Notes: generated by a model from the sequence alone, not told the origin. DNA of 64,000 nt from CAYREV01 sp964423345 (GCA_964423345.1 CAYREV010000007.1:30839-94838); one strand, 5' to 3'. Counted from the stretch's first letter, positions 52,924 to 62,322 are shown. Numbers and translations: made by a program.

Positions 52924-54405
52924 CTACTGTTCCTGCAGCACATCGCCGCTCAGCCATTGGTCCACCACCAGATACTCGTTTTCATTGATCTGGGGGTCGC
53001 TCCGGTCAAGGATATAGACCTTAAAGGGAAACACCTCCGACTGCCTGCGTTCCTGCCGGAACACATAATTGTACCTGGAATCGTACTGATTGGTCGAATA
53101 GGACCACTGAACGTAGTTAAAGGTGGTCCGGGAATAAGAGGGGGGACCAAACAGCACGTAAATCATACCAAAATCGGTCTTCCACCCCTCCTTGTAGCTT
53201 GAATAGTATTTATTGGCCTCTTCCACCCGCGTATAATAGAGGCGTATCACATCCCTCGCCCGGTTGGCGTTTTCAATATGCCTGATCCAGAATTCGTCAA
53301 CCGCTCTTTTCAGTGAATCGCTGTCTTCAATAGCGAGCATCTTTTCATAGTCCTTGTCATCCATCAGGTAATAGAGGGGCCTTGCAAGGTCCCTGGCGCT
53401 GCGCACAAAGGGGAACCCCTTCCGCTTGACGCCGAAGTCAAAAGCCCTGACCAAGGTCTTGCCCGTTCGCGTATTTTTGACCGTAACCTGGTAGCGGTAA
53501 TTGCCGATTTCGGGAACGGGAAAGCGCACGCGATAGGTAAATACTTTATCTCCCGTCCTGATACTCCTCTCCTGTGAATAGAGAACTTCAGAATGGTCAT
53601 AATCAATGCCTTCCCGCTGCAGGGTGGAAATGGCATAGGTGGGGGCACTCATCCTTTCGGCAGGCCGGTTGTCGGAACGGTATTTTATCACTTCCGAATA
53701 TATTTGAAGGGAATCATCGGAGATGTCGCTGGTAAGCTGTGATTCAAACCGGATCTCTTCATATTTCCCGGTAATATCGTAGGTGGTAATGGGTATATAT
53801 CCTTCATCTATACTGGAACTGTCCAGGGCCGAAACCGATACATTGGAGAGGCCGAACTGTTCGGATGACAGATCCGGGATGATGACGGTGTCCGTCAGCG
53901 TTTTGGAATTCCCTGATTTCTCGTCAGCCACCGAAACATACACTTCGTACACTCCGGCCGAAGGCACCTCGAAATCCCTCTCAAGTTTTACGGGTTCTAC
54001 CTGTTCCGGATCCTTTGTACCGTCAAAAACAAGGTTTTTACGCTCGGTGAAATTAATTGCGCCCCCTTCCGCCTTATTTTTTTTAATGATTTCATAAGTA
54101 ACGGTAAATCCGGCCGACTCTTTAGCCGAAAAAAGCGAATCATTGCGATAAGTTATTAAACTGGAAGGGACTATATCGGTGGTAACAGTAATAATTGACC
54201 GGTTGTCATTATTGTAATACCCATAAGAACTCACGCTGAAGGAGGGATAACCCGGTTCAAATACCAGGTTCTGGTTCCGAAAAATGGTATCCGGCCCGGT
54301 AGTGGAACAGGACCAGAAAAGTGCGGGAAGCACCAGAACAAGCAGGATAACACCTGCCTTGTAAAATATCCGTTTCTCTGTTAACACCCTTCTTATCATA
54401 CGCAA
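52924..54405 (-). CDS. GWxTD domain lipoprotein (second copy)
   Basis: A 493-residue lipoprotein with lipobox ending at C33 (LFWSC). It parallels the copy at 40179: beta-rich middle, RSARDLARPLYYLMDDKDY, then the motif YKEGWKTDFGMIYVLFGPPSY near residue 407, and a C-terminus in WLSGDVLQEQ. The two copies bracket the two SusC/SusD pairs. Function unknown. Confidence 0.87.
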   Translation of the reverse strand: MRMIRRVLTEKRIFYKAGVILLVLVLPALFWSCSTTGPDTIFRNQNLVFEPGYPSFSVSSYGYYNNDNRSIITVTTDIVPSSLITYRNDSLFSAKESAGFTVTYEIIKKNKAEGGAINFTERKNLVFDGTKDPEQVEPVKLERDFEVPSAGVYEVYVSVADEKSGNSKTLTDTVIIPDLSSEQFGLSNVSVSALDSSSIDEGYIPITTYDITGKYEEIRFESQLTSDISDDSLQIYSEVIKYRSDNRPAERMSAPTYAISTLQREGIDYDHSEVLYSQERSIRTGDKVFTYRVRFPVPEIGNYRYQVTVKNTRTGKTLVRAFDFGVKRKGFPFVRSARDLARPLYYLMDDKDYEKMLAIEDSDSLKRAVDEFWIRHIENANRARDVIRLYYTRVEEANKYYSSYKEGWKTDFGMIYVLFGPPSYSRTTFNYVQWSYSTNQYDSRYNYVFRQERRQSEVFPFKVYILDRSDPQINENEYLVVDQWLSGDVLQEQ

Positions 54406-54501
54406 GCTGTTTGCCGGCTTTTACCAATAGAACAGAAACAGTTTAATAAAAATTGCGAATATCAGACAGGATATTTCAAATAATTCTTACCGAACAAGCA
54501 T

Positions 54502-55671
54502 TCATTCGACGGTATAGCGGGGCAATTCGGAGGGAATTCTCACCAATACTTCATAGTTAAGATTGTTCTGCATTTCGGTAAAGGAGGATACGGGCATCTC
54601 CTCTTCTCCCTGTTTTCCTATTATCACCACCTCGTCCCCTTTCCGAACATCGGGAATATCGGTTACGTCGATCGTCAGCATATTCATATTTACCAGGCCG
54701 GCCACCGGCGCCCGTTGCCCTTTTACCAGCACAATACCCACGTTGGTCAGGTTGCGCCCGAAACCGTGTGAATATCCGATGGGCACGGTTGCGATCTGCT
54801 GTCTCCTGCTGGTCTGGTAGGTGGTGCCGTAGCCGACAAATTCTCCCGCATCTACGGTTTTGGTGCTCATGACCCTGCTTTTCCAGGTCATGATTCTTTT
54901 CAGGGGATCCTTGTGTACCTTGCGGATATCGGAGTGGTTTTTCAGGAATTTCATATAGGTTTCGCGGTTCGGCCAGAAACCATACTGGGCAATACCGATG
55001 CGCACCATATCCATGATCGTCTCCGGATAATTCAATACCGCAGCCGAACAGGCGGTATGATTGTACGTAGCTTCAATCCCTTTCTCCCTAAGCAGGGCGC
55101 AGTAGTTATTGAAATTTTCAATCTGGCGGGTGACCCGCACGTGGTTGCTTACGCTCTCCGCCCCCGCATAGTGGGTGCATATACCCTCCACACGTATTAA
55201 ATCTTCATGGGCCTTGATCATTTTTACGGCCTTAATCAGGCGTTCCCGGTTCAGGCCCGTCCGGTTCATGCCGGTCTCCAGGTGGAGATGTATACGCGCC
55301 GGTTTTTCATGTTCCCCGGATCGCTTAATAGCCGCTTCCAGTCGGTCCAGTTCAAATATGTAAAACGATACCTCTTCCTCAATAGCCCAATCAATGGTTT
55401 TGTTGTTGATCATTCCCATGATCATTACCCTGCTATCCGGCTTCTTTTTGGCTTTGCATGCACGGCGGGCCTCGTCGGCACTGAACACTGAAAAATGCCG
55501 TATCCCGCACTGTTCCGCCATCGGCACAAACTGTTCAATGCCGTGTCCATAGGCATTACCCTTTATGACCGAAGAGAAAACCGTATCGTCTCCTATAAAA
55601 TCCTTGAGAAATGAGATGTTTTGCTTAAAAGCCGACCGGCTTAATTCAATATGTGCGGGCGCAAAATCCAT
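54502..55671 (-). CDS. Alanine-racemase-fold amino acid racemase (second copy)
   Basis: A 389-residue PLP enzyme with lysine K37 in SVIKGNAYGHG and the C-terminal catalytic tyrosine region (VGYGTTYQTSRRQ and VPIGYSHGFGR). Its sequence differs markedly from the alr at 26099 (for example HYAGAESVSN and TACSAAVLN). It ends a leftward operon with M20, M23, ornithine-racemase-like and transporter genes, so it may racemise another amino acid, such as lysine or a broad set. Specificity cannot be read from sequence alone. Confidence 0.82.
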   Translation of the reverse strand: MDFAPAHIELSRSAFKQNISFLKDFIGDDTVFSSVIKGNAYGHGIEQFVPMAEQCGIRHFSVFSADEARRACKAKKKPDSRVMIMGMINNKTIDWAIEEEVSFYIFELDRLEAAIKRSGEHEKPARIHLHLETGMNRTGLNRERLIKAVKMIKAHEDLIRVEGICTHYAGAESVSNHVRVTRQIENFNNYCALLREKGIEATYNHTACSAAVLNYPETIMDMVRIGIAQYGFWPNRETYMKFLKNHSDIRKVHKDPLKRIMTWKSRVMSTKTVDAGEFVGYGTTYQTSRRQQIATVPIGYSHGFGRNLTNVGIVLVKGQRAPVAGLVNMNMLTIDVTDIPDVRKGDEVVIIGKQGEEEMPVSSFTEMQNNLNYEVLVRIPSELPRYTVE

Positions 55672-55718
55672 TTATTGCTGATTCGTTATTTGTTATACGT
55701 TTTTGGTTAATTGTTACC

Positions 55719-55808
55719 GGCCTGTTCACCAAAGCTTACGAAAGAAAGCGCAGGCGACTTACGGGCCTGGCCGCCGAAGCTCCCCCAGGGAAGCGCGGGA
55801 GGCTTGCC
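55719..55808. repeat. Tandem duplication of a 45-bp unit
   Basis: Two diverged copies with exact 45-bp period: 55719-55763 and 55764-55808. Both begin GGCCTG, carry AAGCT around position 14-18 and end in a similar CTT(A/G)C segment. On the minus strand both copies read as similar 15-residue units (PALSFVSFGEQA-like and PALPWGSFGGQA-like). It lies in the short gap between the racemase and the M20 gene and looks like a dispersed intergenic element. Confidence 0.5.
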
Positions 55809-55833
55809 GGTTTCTGAATGCTGGCTTCTGATT

Positions 55834-57012
55834 TCAAACCTCCTCACCGGGGTCTTCATTTCCCATGACCTGCTCGATGATACCGGTAAAGATCCTGACG
55901 CCGGTCGGGATAATATCATCGGGAAAATCGTAATTGCCGGCATGCAGGGCCGGCTGGTCCTCACCCGATCCCAGGCCGAATAGCGCTCCTCTGTAAGCCT
56001 TGGTAAAATGTCCGAAATCTTCCGACCATCCAAAAGGCTCATCCTTTCTTATGGTCTCTATTCCCTGCTGTTGGGCGGCTTTCTCGAGCAGGGAAACCGC
56101 CTCCTCATCATTCCGGGTGGCGGCAAACCCTTCCACCCATTCGGTTTCCACATCCAGTCCGTAGGTTCCCGCCACTTCTTCGGCCAACTCCACGGCCCGC
56201 TCTTTTAGTTTCAGCAGCGTTTCATCATCATAGGTTCGCAGCGTAGCCATAATCTCGGCAAAACCCGGGGAAGTGCCGTAGGCCTCCTCACCCAGCCTTG
56301 CATGAATAATGGTAACCTTGGCAGCATGATCCAAAGAGGTATAGAACTGCGGAAGGGACGAATAGGCATTGATCAGCTGGGCCACCGCCAGGGCCGGGCT
56401 TCTCCCCTCTTCGGGGTGTGCCGCATGCGAGGTCTCCCCTTGAAGCTGAACATTCAGTCCGATGGAAGCAGCCGCAAACGTCCCCGCACGAGTTACCACC
56501 CGGTGTTTTTTAAAACCCGGAAGGTTATGAAGGGCAAAAACAAAGTCAGGCTCCAGCTTCTCAAAAGCGGGGTCTTCCAGTACGCGCTGCGCACCCTGCC
56601 CCGTCTCTTCCGCCGGTTGAAACAGCAAAAGCACCTCACCGGCATAATTCATGCCACCTGCCAGTTCCCGGGCCACCCCGCACATGATCGCCATGTGTCC
56701 GTCATGGCCGCACTTGTGGCCGGTGTCTTCATTCCGAGAACGGTAATCAAATTCATTTTCCTCCGGAATGGGAAGGGCGTCAAGCTCGCACCGTAACAGC
56801 AGCCGGGGGCCTTCCCCCTCTCCCGGGAATCGGGCCAGGATTCCGTGTCCCCCGACCCCGGTAGTCAGGTCGCTGCAGCCGGTGCCTTTCAGAAACTCCA
56901 CTATTTTTCGTGCGGTCTGCTCCTCTTTCCCGGAGAGCTCTGCAATAGAATGCAGCTGATGCCTTAACTCAATCAGTTCGTCCATATCCGTATGACTGCT
57001 GTTTAAAACCAT
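55834..57012 (-). CDS. M20 family amidohydrolase
   Basis: A 392-residue zinc hydrolase of the IAA-amino acid/N-acyl-amino acid type. Metal ligands sit in DTGHKCGHDGHMA (C101, H103, H106) and AEETGQG (E135/E136), with the substrate-domain histidine in TSHAAHPEEGRSP. No signal peptide, so cytoplasmic. Translation may begin at the internal methionine (residue 10). It could release amino acids from N-acyl forms for the racemases and transaminases next to it. Confidence 0.87.
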   Translation of the reverse strand: MVLNSSHTDMDELIELRHQLHSIAELSGKEEQTARKIVEFLKGTGCSDLTTGVGGHGILARFPGEGEGPRLLLRCELDALPIPEENEFDYRSRNEDTGHKCGHDGHMAIMCGVARELAGGMNYAGEVLLLFQPAEETGQGAQRVLEDPAFEKLEPDFVFALHNLPGFKKHRVVTRAGTFAAASIGLNVQLQGETSHAAHPEEGRSPALAVAQLINAYSSLPQFYTSLDHAAKVTIIHARLGEEAYGTSPGFAEIMATLRTYDDETLLKLKERAVELAEEVAGTYGLDVETEWVEGFAATRNDEEAVSLLEKAAQQQGIETIRKDEPFGWSEDFGHFTKAYRGALFGLGSGEDQPALHAGNYDFPDDIIPTGVRIFTGIIEQVMGNEDPGEEV

Positions 57013-57142
57013 GAATATCTAAAAGGGGCTTTGCGCCCGCTTCGTTCAACTACCTGCCCAATACTCCTTCCGGCAAAAATAAACATCTTAAAAGTGAATC
57101 AACCTTATCCTGCACGGGCCTCCCTTTATCTATTTTTTGGTA

Positions 57143-57736
57143 TCAATAAAGGTTGCCCAGCACCAGCCGGGGGTCGGGATAAATTTCCAGGGCCTCCGAA
57201 TGGTTTTCAGGGGAAACGACCCCGGGCATATCAGCCTCCCCCGGGTCCTCGAGGGACAACTGGAAATGCAGATGGGGGACCCATCCCACATTCTCCTCTT
57301 CCGTGCCCAGCTCCGCTATCTGTTCACCCGCCTTCACCTTGTCCCCCTTCTTGTGCATGGTTAAGGAGCGGCGGGAAAGATGGCCGTGCAGGGCATAGAG
57401 GTATCGGCCGTTAATCAAATGGCGGGTCACGATGGTGGGGCCGTAATCACCCAGCCTGTTGTTGTCGCCCTGATAGGCTATCTCGCCGCCGTAAAAGGCA
57501 AAGACCGGCCTTCCGGCCGAGGTAAAAATATCAATGCCCACGTGGATGTTTCTGCGGCCTTCAAAATGCGAGGCGGTGTACATGCCCTCTCGCTTCTCGT
57601 CATATTTTCCCACGGCCCATCCCTTGGATTTGATAACGTCCGGGTCCTTTTTTACCGAAAGGTCGAGCACCGGAAGCTCATCCGGGTAATCCATGACCGG
57701 TTCAAAATTATATTCAGAAAAATCGAGCATATTCAA
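57143..57736 (-). CDS. M23-like metallopeptidase domain protein without signal peptide
   Basis: A 197-residue protein with a complete M23 metal/active site: H65 and D69 (HVGIDIF), H117/H119 (LHGHLS) and H155-H157 (PHLHFQL). Unlike cell-wall M23 enzymes it has no signal peptide or anchor, and the N-terminal 60 residues are polar. It is embedded in an amino-acid operon. From memory, M23-like domains also occur fused to class III aminotransferases, and two such transaminases are encoded divergently nearby, so a cytoplasmic small-molecule or peptide role is more likely than wall lysis. Confidence 0.75.
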   Translation of the reverse strand: MNMLDFSEYNFEPVMDYPDELPVLDLSVKKDPDVIKSKGWAVGKYDEKREGMYTASHFEGRRNIHVGIDIFTSAGRPVFAFYGGEIAYQGDNNRLGDYGPTIVTRHLINGRYLYALHGHLSRRSLTMHKKGDKVKAGEQIAELGTEEENVGWVPHLHFQLSLEDPGEADMPGVVSPENHSEALEIYPDPRLVLGNLY

Positions 57737-57866
57737 ATCAAACAGTTTAAGAGCCTATTGATGCATCTCCGTCAGTGAAGGCATACAATAGGATTTTCTT
57801 TTCCCTGGGGCAAAGCCGGAAGGCAGTGCCACCCAAATAACCGATAACTTTTAACTAAAAACCAGC

Positions 57867-58937
57867 CTACTCCACAATCTTGTCGATATAATCGGAATTC
57901 ATGATCCCCAGTGCCCCCATGTACTTCATCCGGAACCGGATAAAATCGCCCACCTCATACCCCTGCTTGTTGTCGCCCACATCGAGGATCAGCATGTCGG
58001 AGCTTGCATCCGCGATGCTCACATTTTCGTGCGTGTTAACCAGGTGATCGGGGTTAATATCCAGATAGCCGATATCCAGAATGGCACGATAGGAGGTTTT
58101 GCCGAAATCATCCTCGTCGATATCGGTTACCTTGCCCTGCGGGTTTTCACCCAGTTCGCCGCTGGGTACCTTGGGTTTCTCCGCTATCTCGATAACCTGG
58201 GAATAAAGTTCCATCACGTCGTCGTTCATGCCCTCAATGGTACCCCCAGTGAAGAGATCTTTTCCGAAGAACAGGGCTTCTCCCACCCGGAAGTGATTGA
58301 TGCCCCTGGGAAGCTGGTTCCGAAGCAGCAACGGTATGGTTACGGTGGTGCCGCCCGATACCAGTGGAATGGACTTGTCGAACTGCAGCTCGATGATCTG
58401 CTTGTAGAGGGCCAGCTGAATCAGCTTGTCTTCGTCGGGCATCACCCCGTGCATGCAGTTCAGGTTGGTACCGATTCCGATCACCTCAATAGCCGGCATT
58501 TCAAAAACTTTTTCATAGAAATTGATCAGGTCCTCCCGCATCACCCCCTCCCGCAGGTCGCCCATCTCAATCATAATAATGACCTTGTGTTTCGTATTCT
58601 GCCGCTGGGCCTCCTCCGATAGTTCTTTCAGGGTGGAAAGTTCTGTATTGAGGCTGGCATCGGCATATTTGACTACCGACTCGATAATATCGCGGGGCGG
58701 GGGCTTGATATAGATGGTAAGGATCTCCGGATCAATCTCCTTTATTTTCTGCAGGTTGCTGATCCTGGAGTCGTGCATCTCACCTATGCCCAGGTCGGCC
58801 ACCTCCTTGAGAAAATCGGCATGGCCGCACAGCAGTTTGGTAGTGATTCCCCACTTGATGTCGTTGCCTTTGAATAGATCGTCCAGGTAATTATAATTTT
58901 CGCGCAGCTTGTCCCGGTATAATTTTAAATAGGCCAT
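57867..58937 (-). CDS. Ornithine-racemase-like PLP enzyme
   Basis: A 356-residue protein of the alanine/ornithine racemase family. The PLP lysine is K34 in WGITTKLLCG. Further family segments are IMIEMGDLREGVM and the SGGTTVTIPLLL phosphate-binding loop, then HFRVGEALFFGKD. It probably inverts a basic amino acid such as ornithine or lysine. It starts three bases after the GNAT stop, and precedes the M23 gene by 130 bp. Confidence 0.82.
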   Translation of the reverse strand: MAYLKLYRDKLRENYNYLDDLFKGNDIKWGITTKLLCGHADFLKEVADLGIGEMHDSRISNLQKIKEIDPEILTIYIKPPPRDIIESVVKYADASLNTELSTLKELSEEAQRQNTKHKVIIMIEMGDLREGVMREDLINFYEKVFEMPAIEVIGIGTNLNCMHGVMPDEDKLIQLALYKQIIELQFDKSIPLVSGGTTVTIPLLLRNQLPRGINHFRVGEALFFGKDLFTGGTIEGMNDDVMELYSQVIEIAEKPKVPSGELGENPQGKVTDIDEDDFGKTSYRAILDIGYLDINPDHLVNTHENVSIADASSDMLILDVGDNKQGYEVGDFIRFRMKYMGALGIMNSDYIDKIVE

Positions 58938-58939
58938 CC

Positions 58940-59383
58940 CTATTTCCTAAGTCGCATTTCCAGATATTTATTGGTGAAGCCATACTTCTCATACAGGTAT
59001 CTTGCCGGATTATCGGGCTCCACGTGAAGGGCTATATCGCCCTCGGTAGCGTCTATAATTCTCTCCATCAGTTCTTTGCCGATGCCTTGCCCCCGCTCAT
59101 TTCCGTCAACAGCAATATACACCAGTATATGCTCCGGGATATAGCCGCCCATATTGGTGTCGTTAATAATAACCGTACCCAGGATTTGATCCTGCCGGTA
59201 GGCCACCAGTATGAGGCCGTCCTGCCCCTCTCCGTCTCCATAAGCGTAGGCAATGGATTTCAGTATATGTTCCTTTTCATCTCCGTATTCATCCAGGTGT
59301 TCAAACAGAAAACCGGCTATGTCGTCCCTGCTGAAACCGGTGGGATTCTCCTCATCGTTGCTGATAATCGAATATTTGATCAT
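58940..59383 (-). CDS. GNAT family N-acetyltransferase
   Basis: A 147-residue single-domain acetyltransferase with the acetyl-CoA pyrophosphate loop R97-GQGIG-K (ERGQGIGKELMERI) and the C-terminal NPARYLYEKYGF segment. It lies three bases before the racemase gene and 20 bp after the symporter, so it is in the same operon. A substrate among basic amino acids is plausible, with the M20 enzyme as a possible opposing deacylase. Confidence 0.85.
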   Translation of the reverse strand: MIKYSIISNDEENPTGFSRDDIAGFLFEHLDEYGDEKEHILKSIAYAYGDGEGQDGLILVAYRQDQILGTVIINDTNMGGYIPEHILVYIAVDGNERGQGIGKELMERIIDATEGDIALHVEPDNPARYLYEKYGFTNKYLEMRLRK

Positions 59384-59403
59384 AGATACGTTGGTCAGTC
59401 GAG

Positions 59404-60858
59404 TTATTTTTCGGTTACAGCCGGTTCTTTTTTATCGGGAAACAGCAAAGATACGGCGATAAACACGATTAAAGAAGCCAAAATACCGAATACATTGGGA
59501 TCCAGTCCGGCCGGCAGCTGTTCAGTAAACACCTGAAGGTACAAGGTGGTTCCGCCGCCCAGCAGCATGGCTGCAATGGCACCGATACTGCTGCTTTTCT
59601 CCCAGTAGAGGGCCCCGATAATCGGGACAAACAGGCCCGATACCATAAAGGCGTAGGAATAGAGCATCAGGTCGAGTACGCTGGTCATGGTAGTTGCCAC
59701 CAGGAGCGCGCAGGCCCCGATCACCAGCGTCGTTATCTGGGAAAAACGCAGGAAGGTGTCGCTCTCGTGATCCACATCCCTGAAATAGCCGATAATATCG
59801 GTTACCACGTTGCCCGATGAAGCCATCAGGCAGCTGTCGGCAGTCGACAGGATGGCCGAAAAATAGGCCGACATCATGATACCCATCAACCCTATGGGCA
59901 GAACCGTCCGGAGGAGCATCGGAAGGCCCGTTTCGGGATCGGTATCGGACACATCGGCGGCTCCCAGGTATTCGAACATGCCCTGTGATGCACCGACCTT
60001 GGCAAAAAGGCCCAGAGAAACCCCCATAAGGGCCATTATGGGCCATTCAAACAGTCCCGCCAGGTACCAGGCCTTTTTAGCCGTCTCCTCGTCATTACAG
60101 GCATATATGCGCTGATATAGTGTCATCCCAACATACCAGATGGGGATAATGGTAACCGCCCAATAGACGATATTCTGCCATGTTATATTGGTAAACGACA
60201 GCATTTTTGGATCCACAGCCTCGACGATAGCCGTCCAACCGCCGACGGCATTGTAGGCGATGGGAATCCCTATGAACACCAGGCCGAACATCAACAGGGC
60301 CCATTGCAGGGTATCGGTATATATAACCGCCTTCAAACCGCCCATAACCGTATAGACTACTGCGATACCTCCCATAATAATCAGGGCGGTGTTAAGGTCC
60401 AGGTCGGCAAAGGTTCCGGTTGCCAGTTTTGCGCCCGCCAAAATCTGTGAACTGGTAAATCCCGCATAACCGATGGCCGAAATAATTCCGGCTATCAGGG
60501 CCACCCGGGGATTGAAATAATGTTTGAACACCTCAGGAAAAGTGTAGGCGTTATCGAACACCGGGTTCTGTTTCACTTTGGGGATGAGAAAAACGGCTGC
60601 GGTCCAGGCCCCGATCAAACCGGTAAAGAGCATCCAGGAACCTGAAAGGCCCATCGTAAACCCAAGCCCCCCGAGCCCGATGGAAAATCCGCCTCCAACG
60701 TCGGTGGCAACGACCGAAAGTCCTACATGGAGGCTGCTCATATTTCGGCCGCCCACATAATAATCGTCGGCACCCTTGTTCTTTTTAAGGAAAAAGAATC
60801 CGAAACCGAGCATGACGATCATGTAGAGGATGAAAATCGAAAAATCAATCCAATGCAT
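59404..60858 (-). CDS. Sodium:solute symporter (SSS family)
   Basis: A 484-residue membrane transporter with about thirteen helices. Family marks include GGGFSIGLGGLGF near residues 55-67, the GYAGFTSSQILAGAKLA helix and SAILSTADSCLMASS, which carries the sodium-site serines. It probably imports an amino acid for the downstream enzymes. It is first in the leftward operon and has a leader hairpin with a U-run ahead of it. Confidence 0.9.
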   Translation of the reverse strand: MHWIDFSIFILYMIVMLGFGFFFLKKNKGADDYYVGGRNMSSLHVGLSVVATDVGGGFSIGLGGLGFTMGLSGSWMLFTGLIGAWTAAVFLIPKVKQNPVFDNAYTFPEVFKHYFNPRVALIAGIISAIGYAGFTSSQILAGAKLATGTFADLDLNTALIIMGGIAVVYTVMGGLKAVIYTDTLQWALLMFGLVFIGIPIAYNAVGGWTAIVEAVDPKMLSFTNITWQNIVYWAVTIIPIWYVGMTLYQRIYACNDEETAKKAWYLAGLFEWPIMALMGVSLGLFAKVGASQGMFEYLGAADVSDTDPETGLPMLLRTVLPIGLMGIMMSAYFSAILSTADSCLMASSGNVVTDIIGYFRDVDHESDTFLRFSQITTLVIGACALLVATTMTSVLDLMLYSYAFMVSGLFVPIIGALYWEKSSSIGAIAAMLLGGGTTLYLQVFTEQLPAGLDPNVFGILASLIVFIAVSLLFPDKKEPAVTEK

Positions 60859-60891
60859 ATATCCGTATTAGATTGTCGATATTCCTTAATC

Positions 60892-60922
60892 AAAAAAGCC
60901 CTTGAGATTATCCCAAGGGCTT
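60892..60922 (-). terminator. Leader hairpin with U-run upstream of the symporter operon
   Basis: On the minus strand AAGCCCTTG (60922-60914) pairs perfectly with CAAGGGCTT (60904-60896), loop nine bases, followed by six T residues. It lies 34 bp before the symporter ATG and just after a predicted promoter, with no upstream gene on that strand to terminate. An attenuator or a 5' mRNA-stabilising hairpin are the two readings. Confidence 0.6.
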
Positions 60923-60933
60923 CATTATGGCAT

Positions 60934-60965
60934 TAAATATACAGGCTTTTCTTCCCCCTTTCAAA
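60934..60965 (-). promoter_or_regulatory. Bacteroidota-type promoter of the symporter operon
   Basis: On the minus strand TTTG (60965-60962), twenty bases, then TATATTTA (60941-60934), one mismatch to TAnnTTTG, with the expected spacing. The transcript would begin near 60927, right before the leader hairpin. Confidence 0.5.
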
Positions 60966-61089
60966 CCACCATGCAGGTTGTACATATGAGGCAGACGGTA
61001 ATTAAGAACCCTTCCCGCGGCTATGGCAGTATCAAAAATATTCGTTATCATTCGGCCCCTTAAAACAACTTCATTAAACTCCTGTAGAC

Positions 61090-62322
61090 ATGATCACCTC
61101 CAAAGAAGCGATGGCGTTGGAAGACCGCTACGGCGCCCATAATTATCATCCTCTCCCGGTAGTTGTATGCAGGGGGGAAGGCGTATTTGTATGGGACCCC
61201 GAAGGGAACAGGTATTTTGACTTTCTGTCGGCCTACTCGGCGGTGAACCAGGGGCACGGCCATCCCAAAATCGTCAGCGCACTCAAGGAACAGGCGGAGA
61301 AACTCACGCTCGTTTCCCGGGCATTCTACAGTGATCTGCTGGGAGTATACGAAGAGTATATGCATACCTACTTTGGTTACGACAAGCTGCTCCCGATGAA
61401 TACGGGGGCCGAAGGGGTTGAGACCGCCATCAAGCTGTGCCGCAAGTGGTCGTATGAAAAGAAAGGCCTGACCCCCGAAAAAGCTACCATAATCGTAGCA
61501 AAAGGGAATTTCCACGGGCGTACGACCAGCATTATCTCTTTCTCCAACGACCCCGTGGCCCGGAAAAATTTCGGCCCCTACACGCCCGGCTTCGTCTCCA
61601 TACCCTACGACGATGCCGAAGCCCTGGAGCAGGCCCTTAAAGAGAAAGACGTAGCCGGCTTCCTGGTGGAACCCATACAGGGTGAGGCCGGCGTCAAGGT
61701 CCCCTCGGAAGGATACCTGAGCCGGGCATCCGAACTGTGCCGCAAATACAACACACTGCTTATCGCCGACGAAATACAAACCGGTATCGCCCGCACCGGC
61801 GAGTTATTGTGCGTGGATCACGAAAATGTCCGTCCCGATATCGTCATCCTGGGGAAGGCGCTCTCGGGCGGAACCTACCCGGTTTCGGCCGTACTGGCCG
61901 ACAACGAAATCATGGAGTGTATCCGGCCCGGTGAACACGGATCCACCTACGGAGGCAACCCCCTGGCCTGTGCGGTGGCCATGGCCGCCCTCGATGTGGT
62001 AAAGGAGGAGAAGCTGGCCGACAACGCCTCAAAGCTTGGCAGGATATTCAGAAAGGAGATGAAAAAACTATCTGAAAAGAGCGGTCTTATTGAGAAGGTC
62101 CGCGGCAAGGGATTGCTGAACGCAGTGGTTATAAACGACTCCGAAACCAGCAAGACGGCCTGGAACATCTGCGTCAGGCTGAAAGACAACGGACTGCTGG
62201 CCAAACCCACTCACGGCAACATCATCCGTTTCGCCCCTCCCCTCGTGATGACGGAGCAGCAGCTCCGGGAGTGCATTGATATTATAGCGGAAACCATTTT
62301 GAATTTCGTGCCCGAGGAATAG
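61090..62322 (+). CDS. rocD: Ornithine--oxo-acid transaminase
   Basis: A 410-residue class III aminotransferase, PLP-dependent, converting ornithine to glutamate semialdehyde. The PLP lysine is K256 (ILGKALSGG), with D227 in IADEIQTG. Family segments AYSAVNQGHGHPKI and GEHGSTYGGNPLACAVA support ornithine aminotransferase over other class III types. Length is normal. It is divergent from the symporter/racemase operon. Confidence 0.92.
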   Translation: MITSKEAMALEDRYGAHNYHPLPVVVCRGEGVFVWDPEGNRYFDFLSAYSAVNQGHGHPKIVSALKEQAEKLTLVSRAFYSDLLGVYEEYMHTYFGYDKLLPMNTGAEGVETAIKLCRKWSYEKKGLTPEKATIIVAKGNFHGRTTSIISFSNDPVARKNFGPYTPGFVSIPYDDAEALEQALKEKDVAGFLVEPIQGEAGVKVPSEGYLSRASELCRKYNTLLIADEIQTGIARTGELLCVDHENVRPDIVILGKALSGGTYPVSAVLADNEIMECIRPGEHGSTYGGNPLACAVAMAALDVVKEEKLADNASKLGRIFRKEMKKLSEKSGLIEKVRGKGLLNAVVINDSETSKTAWNICVRLKDNGLLAKPTHGNIIRFAPPLVMTEQQLRECIDIIAETILNFVPEE

